This document shows, piece after piece, positions 1 through 5,850 of a DNA stretch of 5,850 nt. The position numbers and the translations under genes were made by a program. Positions within the stretch are counted from its first letter, which is position 1. Every line of letters begins with the position of its first letter. The DNA comes from Draconibacterium sp. (lineage in GTDB: Bacteria > Bacteroidota > Bacteroidia > Bacteroidales > Prolixibacteraceae), in assembly GCA_015493625.1 (NCBI GenBank), contig WGCT01000295.1:1-5850 (forward strand), given 5' to 3'. Below the pieces are notes generated by a model. The model was not told the DNA's origin, did no database searches, and worked only from the letters and a program-made list of their open reading frames with translations.

Positions 1-10
1 GTTTTATTCG

Positions 11-3000
11 TTACTGCTTTTTTACAAAAATTTTTACGGTAGCATCTTTCTCTATTTCAACCTCTTTCGCATCTGCATCGTTCACATTGTCAACTAATTC
101 GAGACTGTTGGCTAGCGTTTGAGTGCAAATATATGTTTTGTAGTTTTCTACTGCAATATCGAAATTGTTATGTTTTTCAATAGTAATATTAATTCTATCG
201 GTAACTTCAAAATTACTCTCTTTGCGTAAATTCTGAATTTTGTTAATGAATTCGCGTGCAATTCCTTCCTGTTTCAACTCTTCGGTAATGGTTATATCGA
301 GTGCAACAGTTAACTGTCCTTCGGTGGCAACAGTTAGTCCGGGAATGTCTTCGGTCTGAATTTCAACATCGTCTAATGAAAGCTCTATTTTTTCTTCGCC
401 GACAGAAATTTCGAAACGTCCCTCTTTTTCCAGTTCTGCAATATCGGGTTGTTGCATCTGGTTTATGGCACCCGCAATTTGTTTCATCAGTTTCCCGAAT
501 TTAGGTCCCAGTGTTTTAAAGTTGGGTTTAATTTTTTTACTTATAATTCCTGAAGTATCGGTTAAAAACTCAACCTCTTTTACATTCACTTCGGCCAGAA
601 TAATGTTTTTAACAGCTTCGAATTGTTCCTGAAAATGCGGGTTTAAAACCGGTACAATTATTTTTGCCAGTGGTTGACGAACCTTTAATTTTTCTTTTCG
701 GCGAAGTGCTAAAACCATTGATGAAGCTTTTTGAGCAATGGCCATTTTTTCTTCAAGGGCGTTGTCTATTAGCTTCCTGTTGAATTCGGGAAAATTAATG
801 AGATGAACACTCTGGTCGGTATCTTTGCCGGTTACTTTATTCAAGTCGGAGTAGAGCAGGTCGGCATAAAATGGCGCGATTGGGGCCATTAATTTTGCTA
901 CGGTATTTAAACAGGTATACAATGTTTGGTATGCCGAAATTTTATCGGTCGAGTACTCGCCTCCCCAATATCTTTTTCTGCTTAACCGCACAAACCAGTT
1001 ACTGAGATTTTCGGAGACAAACTCCGAGATAGCTCTTCCGGCGCGAGTAGGTTCGTAATTTTCGTAACTTTCGCCAACTTCTTTTATTAACGAATTAAGG
1101 AGTGAAATTACCCACCTGTCTATTTCGGGGCGTTGTGCCATTGGAATTTCATCTTCGGCAAATTTAAACCCATCGACATTGGCATAGAGAGCAAAGAAAT
1201 TGTACGTATTATAAAGTGTTCCGAAAAATTTGCGTTTTACCTCCTCAACTCCGGCAATGTCGAATTTCAGGTTGTCCCAAGGTTGCGAGTTGGTAATCAT
1301 ATACCAACGTAGTGGGTCGGAACCATATTTTTCGATTGTACTGAACGGGTCAACTGCATTCCCAAGTCGTTTCGACATTTTATTTCCTTTGCTGTCGAGA
1401 ACCAGTCCGTTCGAGATTATGTTTTTAAAAGCAACCGAATCGCCAATCATAGTAGCAATTGCGTGAAGCGTAAAGAACCATCCGCGTGTTTGGTCAACAC
1501 CTTCGGCAATAAAGTCGGCGGGGAAAAGGGAGGCCTCGCCCTGCTCTTGCCCGGAAGATAACAGATGTGGATTTTCGAACGGATAATGGTGCTGAGCAAA
1601 CGGCATGGCGCCCGAGTCGAACCAAACATCGATTAAATCGGGCTCGCGGAACATTTTTTGTCCTTTTGGCGAAACCAGAATTATTTTATCGACATACGAT
1701 TTGTGCAAATCTATTTTATCGTAATTTTCTTTCGAATAATCTCCAACGTTAAAACCATCGAATGGGTTTTCTGACATAAATCCTGCATCGATAGATTTTT
1801 TTATTTCGCCCATCAACTCTTCGGTCGAGCCGATGCAAACCTCTTCTGCTCCGTCTTCTGTTCTCCATATTGGAAGCGGTGTACCCCAAAAACGCGAGCG
1901 ACTTAAATTCCAATCGACTAAATTCTCTAACCAGTTTCCAAAACGTCCGGTTCCGGTTGATTTTGGTTTCCAGTTAATGGTGTTGTTTAACTCTACCATT
2001 CTCTCTTTTACGGCGGTAGTTTTTATAAACCACGAGTCGAGCGGATAGTAGAGAACCGGCTTGTCGGTGCGCCAGCAGTGTGGATAGTTGTGGGTGTGTT
2101 TCTCTATTTTAAATGCTTTGTTTTGCATTTTCAGCATGACCGAAATATCTACATCAACTGTTGCGTCTTTTTCCGATAGTTTTTCGTTGTAGGCATTTTT
2201 TACATATCGGCCGGCAAACTCGTTGTATTTTTCAACATTTACATAGTTCTTAACAAATCCGGAGTCCATATTTTCGATTAAGAAAAACCGGCCTTTTTTA
2301 TCGACCAGTGCCTGACTTTTGCCTTCAATATCTTCAACAATTAGCGGTGCTATTCCGTTTTGTTTTGCTACGCGGTCGTCGTCGGCACCAAAAGTTGGAG
2401 CAATATGAACAATTCCTGTTCCGTCTTCGGTGGTTACAAAGTCGCCCGGAATTACTTCAAATGCTTTCCCTTTGGGTTTTACCCATTCAATTAACTGCTC
2501 GTACTGAACGCCGGTTAAGTCGGTTCCTTTGTATTCGCCTATAATTTTGTACGGAATATTTTTATCGCCCTTTTTGTATTCATCGAAAGGTAAATCCCGG
2601 TTCTTTTCATTAAAATGAACAGATAACAAATCTTTTGCTAATACAAGAGTTACCTGATTTCCCGAGTAGGGATTAAAAGTTTTAACCTGTACATATTTTA
2701 TTCCGGGGCCAACACAAAGTGCTGTGTTCGATGGTAAAGTCCACGGGGTTGTTGTCCAGGCAATAAAATATACATCGGTATCGATATTTTCGAAAAGGAA
2801 TTCCGATTTTTCGTTTTTAATAATTTTAAACTGGGCAATTGCAGTTGTATCTTTCACATCGCGGTAGCATCCTGGTTGGTTTAATTCGTGCGAACTTAAT
2901 CCTGTTCCGGCAGCCGGCGAGTAGGGTTGAATGGTGTATCCTTTATACATTAACCCTTTGTTGTATATCTGTTTAAGTAGCCACCACACGCTTTCAATAT

Positions 3001-3469
3001 AGCGGTTGTCGAAAGTAATGTACGGGTCGTCCATATTTACCCAGTATCCCATTTTCCGGGTGAGTTCCTCCCACTCGCGCGTGTATTTCATTACTTCGGT
3101 ACGGCACGATTGATTATACTCTTCAACCGTAATTTTTTTACCAATATCTTCTTTGGTAATATTCAGTGCTTTTTCTACACTTAATTCCACCGGAAGTCCG
3201 TGTGTGTCCCAGCCGGCTTTCCGGTGAACACGGAATCCTTGCATGGTTTTATATCGGCAAAATATATCTTTTATTGCACGTGCCATAACATGGTGAATTC
3301 CCGGCATTCCGTTGGCCGATGGCGGCCCTTCGTAAAATACAAAAGTAGGATGCCCCTCGCGCGTAGAAATACTTTTATGAAAAGTATCGTTTTCTTCCCA
3401 ACGTTTTAAAACTTTTTTATTGATTTGCGACAAATCTAACTGCTTGTATTCCTGAAACTTATTGCTCAT
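11..3469 (-). CDS. ileS: Isoleucyl-tRNA synthetase, type 2 (IleRS2), complete
   Basis: Cytoplasmic class Ia synthetase that activates isoleucine with ATP and charges tRNA-Ile, hydrolysing mis-activated valine. Visible in order: Rossmann catalytic core with the HIGH-equivalent GIHH at residues 57-60, within PPSANGMPGIHH; CP1 editing domain at about 195-415, with the Thr-rich editing peptide WTTTPWTLPSN (238-248) and GTGIVHIAP...GADD (350-364); return to the core with SRSRFWGTPLPIW (523-535), WFDSG (616-620) and DQTRGWF (659-665); KMSKS loop as KMSKR (697-701); anticodon-binding helical domain at about 780-930; C-terminal region with VRQPLAK (930-936) and an ELKQEGIAREFINKIQNLRK-type segment near 1064-1083. 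At 1152 residues it is longer than E. coli IleS (938) and has no C-terminal Cys-rich zinc finger; both fit the eukaryote-like IleRS2 class common in Bacteroidota. The ATG at 3469 places the family-typical N-terminus directly before the core. No Shine-Dalgarno is seen, only an AT-rich leader. TAA stop at 11-13. The GIHH motif predicts mupirocin insensitivity (inference). Confidence 0.98.
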   Translation of the reverse strand: MSNKFQEYKQLDLSQINKKVLKRWEENDTFHKSISTREGHPTFVFYEGPPSANGMPGIHHVMARAIKDIFCRYKTMQGFRVHRKAGWDTHGLPVELSVEKALNITKEDIGKKITVEEYNQSCRTEVMKYTREWEELTRKMGYWVNMDDPYITFDNRYIESVWWLLKQIYNKGLMYKGYTIQPYSPAAGTGLSSHELNQPGCYRDVKDTTAIAQFKIIKNEKSEFLFENIDTDVYFIAWTTTPWTLPSNTALCVGPGIKYVQVKTFNPYSGNQVTLVLAKDLLSVHFNEKNRDLPFDEYKKGDKNIPYKIIGEYKGTDLTGVQYEQLIEWVKPKGKAFEVIPGDFVTTEDGTGIVHIAPTFGADDDRVAKQNGIAPLIVEDIEGKSQALVDKKGRFFLIENMDSGFVKNYVNVEKYNEFAGRYVKNAYNEKLSEKDATVDVDISVMLKMQNKAFKIEKHTHNYPHCWRTDKPVLYYPLDSWFIKTTAVKERMVELNNTINWKPKSTGTGRFGNWLENLVDWNLSRSRFWGTPLPIWRTEDGAEEVCIGSTEELMGEIKKSIDAGFMSENPFDGFNVGDYSKENYDKIDLHKSYVDKIILVSPKGQKMFREPDLIDVWFDSGAMPFAQHHYPFENPHLLSSGQEQGEASLFPADFIAEGVDQTRGWFFTLHAIATMIGDSVAFKNIISNGLVLDSKGNKMSKRLGNAVDPFSTIEKYGSDPLRWYMITNSQPWDNLKFDIAGVEEVKRKFFGTLYNTYNFFALYANVDGFKFAEDEIPMAQRPEIDRWVISLLNSLIKEVGESYENYEPTRAGRAISEFVSENLSNWFVRLSRKRYWGGEYSTDKISAYQTLYTCLNTVAKLMAPIAPFYADLLYSDLNKVTGKDTDQSVHLINFPEFNRKLIDNALEEKMAIAQKASSMVLALRRKEKLKVRQPLAKIIVPVLNPHFQEQFEAVKNIILAEVNVKEVEFLTDTSGIISKKIKPNFKTLGPKFGKLMKQIAGAINQMQQPDIAELEKEGRFEISVGEEKIELSLDDVEIQTEDIPGLTVATEGQLTVALDITITEELKQEGIAREFINKIQNLRKESNFEVTDRINITIEKHNNFDIAVENYKTYICTQTLANSLELVDNVNDADAKEVEIEKDATVKIFVKKQ

Positions 3470-3483
3470 AAGAAAAATATAAA

Positions 3484-3498
3484 TTGGTATTATACCAA
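3484..3498. promoter_or_regulatory. 15-base perfect palindrome in the ileS leader (possible operator or leader hairpin)
   Basis: TTGGTATTATACCAA is a perfect inverted repeat: 7-base arms around a single central base. It lies 14 bases upstream of the ileS ATG and about 30 bases downstream of the -7 element, so it would be in the transcribed leader. As DNA it has the symmetry of a dimeric repressor site. As RNA it could form only about five pairs around a five-base loop, close to the translation start. I do not recognise the binding protein. AT-rich palindromes of this size can occur by chance, so function is unproven. Confidence 0.4.
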
Positions 3499-3527
3499 AA
3501 TTAATCTGGTCTCAATTTTTAAGAGTG

Positions 3528-3535
3528 CAAATATA
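3528..3535 (-). promoter_or_regulatory. Bacteroidota-type -7 promoter element for ileS
   Basis: The minus strand reads TATATTTG, a full match to the TAnnTTTG -7 consensus of the Bacteroidota primary sigma factor. It sits 58 bases upstream of the ileS ATG and downstream of the terminator, implying a transcription start near 3520-3525 and a leader of roughly 50-55 bases (inference). No TTG-type -33 element is visible at the expected 19-21 base spacing; the sequence there is GCCATT-like, so the upstream half is weak or relies on the A/T tract at 3540-3547. Confidence 0.7.
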
Positions 3536-3564
3536 GGAATTTTTTTATGCCGAGAATGGCATTT

Positions 3565-3590
3565 ATGTGTTTTAACAAGAATGTGTTAAC
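3565..3590. repeat. Short direct repeat upstream of the ileS -7 element
   Basis: ATGTGTT occurs at 3565-3571 and again at 3581-3587, 16 bases apart. Each copy is followed by AAC (after an extra TT in the first copy), giving ATGTGTTTTAAC and ATGTGTTAAC. The pair sits between the terminator and the ileS promoter, about where an upstream activator would bind, but it may simply be chance similarity in AT-rich DNA. Confidence 0.25.
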
Positions 3591-3595
3591 CCAAT

Positions 3596-3640
3596 AAAAA
3601 AGGCCGTTCTCTTTACAGAAAACGGCCTTTTTTATTTTTT
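3596..3640 (-). terminator. Intrinsic hairpin terminator after the PPIase gene, probably bidirectional
   Basis: The arms AGGCCGTT (3601-3608) and AACGGCCT (3621-3628) pair perfectly over 8 bp. After one C/A mismatch the stem continues with TCT (3610-3612) pairing with AGA (3617-3619) around a TTAC loop. Outer A (3596-3600) and T (3629-3633) runs extend the stem and supply a U tract for transcripts in either direction. It begins about 20 bases past the PPIase stop and lies upstream of the ileS promoter element, so its natural role is to separate the two minus-strand transcription units. There is no plus-strand gene in the window for the opposite orientation to serve. Confidence 0.92.
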
Positions 3641-3652
3641 AAATACTATCTG

Positions 3653-5776
3653 TTAATAGAACTTCGATCTTTTATCTACAATTTTAACTGCATTTTTGTG
3701 TGCTTCGTAAGCTTGCGAATTGGCTCTGAAAGCAAGACTTTGTTCCAATCGATTTTGTTCGGTAGCCACATCTTCAACTGTACCTGTATTTGCCGAAGTA
3801 ACTTTAACAATGTATACTCCATTAAATCCGGTAACTGGTTTCGATATTTTATCGACATCGAGTGAAACTACAGTTCCCACAACGGCAGGTTCAACGCCTA
3901 ATCCGGGAATTGAATAGCTGTTAAAATCGATTCCTGAAGCACTTTTAACTGTTGTGCTAAGTTCGGTAGCAACGGCTGCTAAATCTGTTTTTCCGGCTAA
4001 AGCGGTATTGGCTTTGTTAACCAGATATTCAGCTTTCTTTTCATTTGTTACACTCATTTCAACCCGTGCACGAACATCTTCAAATTTGGCGATACCTTCT
4101 TCGGTAGCTTTAGTAAGAACGGCAACTACAAAATTATCGCCCAACTCAAATATTGGAGATTCTTGTGTTGTTGTAAGAATATCGTTCTCTTCGGCACGGT
4201 AGGCTGCACGAATTAAATCTCTTGCTTTATCTAAACCAACAATCTGACGATCGTTTTCGCGTACAGTAGCTACTCGTTTGCTCAGTTTCTGTTTAACAAC
4301 TGCCGATTCAAACTTTTCGCGTGTTGTATTCTCTCCGGCAAATTTACTTGCTTTTGCATAGGTGTTTTGAACTGTTCTTGTACTTGGTTCTACTTTACGT
4401 ACCATGTATGCAATTTGAACTTGTTTCGATTTCACTCCCAGTTTTGTGGTTTGAATAATATGTATTCCGTATTGTGTTGCTGCAAGAGTAACTTCGTTTT
4501 TCGCATTTCCAAAAGCAGCCTCTTCAAATGGCTTAACCATTTGGCCACGTTTGAACCATCCTAAATCGCCACCGTTAACTGCCGATCCCTGATCGGTAGA
4601 ATATTTTTTTGCCAATTTTGCAAAATCGCTGCCGTTTTCAATTGCTGTTTTTAAGCTGTCGGCTAAAGCTTGTACTGCAGGAACTTCGTCCTGAGATGTA
4701 ACTTTTAACAAAATATGGCGGGCCTGAACCGAGTCGGGCATCATTTTAATGGCATTTACTTTTGCCAAAATATATCTGTCGTTTTCGAAATACGGACCGT
4801 AAACATCGTTTACTTTGGCTCCTTCGTCGAAAACCCAAGTGCCTATTTTCTCGGGTAAGTTTTCTTTTTTGTACCAGGTATCAACAAAACTCTCGTCGGA
4901 ATTTGAATTTACAAATTGAGCGTTATCGGGAGTTGTTGCAAAATCGCTTTTTATTTCGTTAATCCACTTTTCGGCATTTTTAAAGTCGGCTTCCGATGGT
5001 TTAACTTTAAAAGTAATGTATTCGATACTACGTAACTTCTCCTGTTTGTAGTTGTCTTTATGTTTGTCGTAATAAGCTCTTAAGTCTTTGTCGGAAACTG
5101 TAACAACGCTGTCGGGAACAGTGTTCATATTGAGTGCGACATAATCGAAATTAACTTTTTTACTATTTAACTCGGCACTTTGCTGAGCAGCTTGTGTGGT
5201 AATATACAATCCTTTTCCCACCATTTGCGAGTATTTGGTTTGTTTGCGTTCGGCCACAATTTCCTTTTCGAGATACAACCAATACTGACGTTGTTCGGGA
5301 GAAACTCCTGTGTCTAACTGTTTTAGAAACCTGATAACCGCAGCACGATCGACCTGCCCTGTATTTGGGTTACGAAAAAGTTGCTGAATTATAGGATGAA
5401 GATTTACTCCCTGAATCATATCGAAAAGTTCGTCGGAACTTACGTCGATTCCCAAATCTTCGTACACATCTCCCATAACAATCTTTCTAACAAACGATTG
5501 CCATGCTTGCTCGCGCACTTGTACCCAACTTTTTTCGTCTAACTGAGTTTGATGGGTATTTTGTTTATAAATTTCACCCAACTCTTCTAACTTTTTCTGA
5601 AAATCAGGATATTGAATTGATTCTCCATCAATTACTCCAACTTCCATTTGGCCTTTTTTAAAGATTGTAGAAGCGTTTTTCAACATACCTCCCAAAATAA
5701 ATGCAGCCAGCGAAACACCTATAACAATTGCTACCAGCAATCCTGCTTTCGTTCTGATTTTTTCTAACGTTGCCAT
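3653..5776 (-). CDS. Membrane-anchored periplasmic peptidyl-prolyl isomerase, PpiD-like (SurA_N + parvulin)
   Basis: Predicted chaperone/prolyl isomerase acting on exported proteins at the outer face of the inner membrane. Residues 1-10 are short and basic (K6, R8, K10), followed by one hydrophobic helix at about 11-31, giving an N-in, C-out anchor without an obvious cleavage site. Residues about 35-240 look like the SurA/PpiD N-terminal chaperone region. A full parvulin domain spans about 349-447: QARHILLK (351-358, H354), YSTDQGSA then GGDLGWFKRGQMVKPFEEAAF (402-422), and YGIHIIQ (436-442, H439). Key parvulin positions (both His, the Asp near 395, M413, F417) are present, so activity is plausible. 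Residues 624-659 (EPAVVG..., ISKPVTG, GVYIVKV) resemble the C-terminal half of a second, degenerate parvulin-like domain. The length of 707 exceeds E. coli PpiD (623). The ATG at 5776 is chosen because the basic patch and membrane helix follow immediately; an AGG (complement of 5783-5785) lies 6 bases upstream as a weak ribosome-binding site. PpiD versus a generic SurA-like name is by architecture only, so no symbol is given. Confidence 0.93.
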   Translation of the reverse strand: MATLEKIRTKAGLLVAIVIGVSLAAFILGGMLKNASTIFKKGQMEVGVIDGESIQYPDFQKKLEELGEIYKQNTHQTQLDEKSWVQVREQAWQSFVRKIVMGDVYEDLGIDVSSDELFDMIQGVNLHPIIQQLFRNPNTGQVDRAAVIRFLKQLDTGVSPEQRQYWLYLEKEIVAERKQTKYSQMVGKGLYITTQAAQQSAELNSKKVNFDYVALNMNTVPDSVVTVSDKDLRAYYDKHKDNYKQEKLRSIEYITFKVKPSEADFKNAEKWINEIKSDFATTPDNAQFVNSNSDESFVDTWYKKENLPEKIGTWVFDEGAKVNDVYGPYFENDRYILAKVNAIKMMPDSVQARHILLKVTSQDEVPAVQALADSLKTAIENGSDFAKLAKKYSTDQGSAVNGGDLGWFKRGQMVKPFEEAAFGNAKNEVTLAATQYGIHIIQTTKLGVKSKQVQIAYMVRKVEPSTRTVQNTYAKASKFAGENTTREKFESAVVKQKLSKRVATVRENDRQIVGLDKARDLIRAAYRAEENDILTTTQESPIFELGDNFVVAVLTKATEEGIAKFEDVRARVEMSVTNEKKAEYLVNKANTALAGKTDLAAVATELSTTVKSASGIDFNSYSIPGLGVEPAVVGTVVSLDVDKISKPVTGFNGVYIVKVTSANTGTVEDVATEQNRLEQSLAFRANSQAYEAHKNAVKIVDKRSKFY

Positions 5777-5824
5777 TTATAACCTGTTATTTTATTGCGA
5801 ATTTTACTTAAAATTTTCGAACTG

Positions 5825-5832
5825 CGAAGATA
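5825..5832 (-). promoter_or_regulatory. Candidate -7 element for the PPIase gene
   Basis: The minus strand reads TATCTTCG, one mismatch from TAnnTTTG, and is followed by CAG as in many Bacteroidota promoters (TATCTTTGCA-like). It lies 48 bases upstream of the ATG at 5776, a sensible leader length. The matching -33 element would fall at or beyond the window edge, so the promoter cannot be confirmed here. Confidence 0.45.
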
Positions 5833-5850
5833 ACATTTTTACGTATTTTA

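Noticed and set aside
301..2544. Plus-strand and alternative-frame open frames inside ileS (e.g. 301-504, 1230-1466, 1833-2048, 2308-2544)
   Set aside because: They overlap a fully supported gene, their translations show no domain-like pattern, and none has promoter or ribosome-binding context. They are frame shadows.
11..3469. Possible acquired mupirocin-resistance gene (mupA-like) on a mobile element
   Set aside because: No transposase, inverted repeats or compositional break is seen, and this IleRS2 type is the ordinary chromosomal enzyme in Bacteroidota. Tolerance is more likely intrinsic than acquired.
3547..3562. Inverted repeat ATGCC-GAGAAT-GGCAT near the -33 position of the ileS promoter
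   Set aside because: Arms of only 5 bases with a 6-base spacer are too weak to support as an operator without conservation data.
3470..3595. T-box riboswitch or small RNA in the ileS leader
   Set aside because: The predicted leader is only about 50 bases. It has no T-box sequence or specifier stem, and no structured RNA beyond the short palindrome.
3720..4962. Plus-strand open frames inside the PPIase gene (3720-3917, 3954-4202, 4367-4564, 4762-4962) and the minus-strand frame at 3676-3858
   Set aside because: These are frame shadows of the 707-residue gene. The Cys/Phe/Arg-rich or low-complexity translations look non-coding.
5779..5790. ATAAC-CT-GTTAT inverted repeat covering the PPIase ribosome-binding region
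   Set aside because: Five AT-rich pairs around a two-base loop would not fold stably in RNA, and the repeat is easily expected by chance here.

Overview
The window holds two complete, convergently unrelated but co-oriented housekeeping genes on the minus strand, separated by a 183-base intergenic region with a clear hairpin terminator. The base composition is moderately AT-rich. The start regions lack strong Shine-Dalgarno sequences, and TAnnTTTG-type -7 promoter elements lie upstream of the genes. The isoleucyl-tRNA synthetase is of the eukaryote-like class usual in this phylum. Together these point to a member of the Bacteroidota, possibly a Marinilabiliales/Prolixibacteraceae-like lineage; that finer placement is a guess from protein flavour, not a demonstrated fact.

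Layout, in the direction of transcription (right to left). Bases 5850-5777 are a short 5' region with a near-consensus -7 element. Bases 5776-3653 encode a 707-residue membrane-anchored periplasmic peptidyl-prolyl isomerase/chaperone of the SurA_N plus parvulin type (PpiD-like). Bases 3640-3596 form a GC-rich hairpin with T tracts on both strands, which ends that transcript. Bases 3595-3470 carry a perfect -7 element (TATATTTG), a 15-base perfect palindrome in the predicted ileS leader, and weaker repeats. Bases 3469-11 encode a 1152-residue isoleucyl-tRNA synthetase (ileS). Bases 10-1 are too short to judge; no terminator is visible after ileS, so its transcript may continue into a gene outside the window.

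The two genes do not share a pathway. One charges tRNA-Ile in the cytoplasm and the other assists folding of exported proteins. The terminator and the separate ileS promoter imply independent transcription. I see no mobile element, CRISPR array, tRNA/rRNA, toxin-antitoxin pair or defence system. The point most worth attention is the catalytic signature of IleS: the class I HIGH motif reads GIHH, with first and third positions swapped. Published work on type 2 bacterial IleRS links this form to very high mupirocin tolerance. The palindrome in the ileS leader is the only unexplained regulatory-looking structure.
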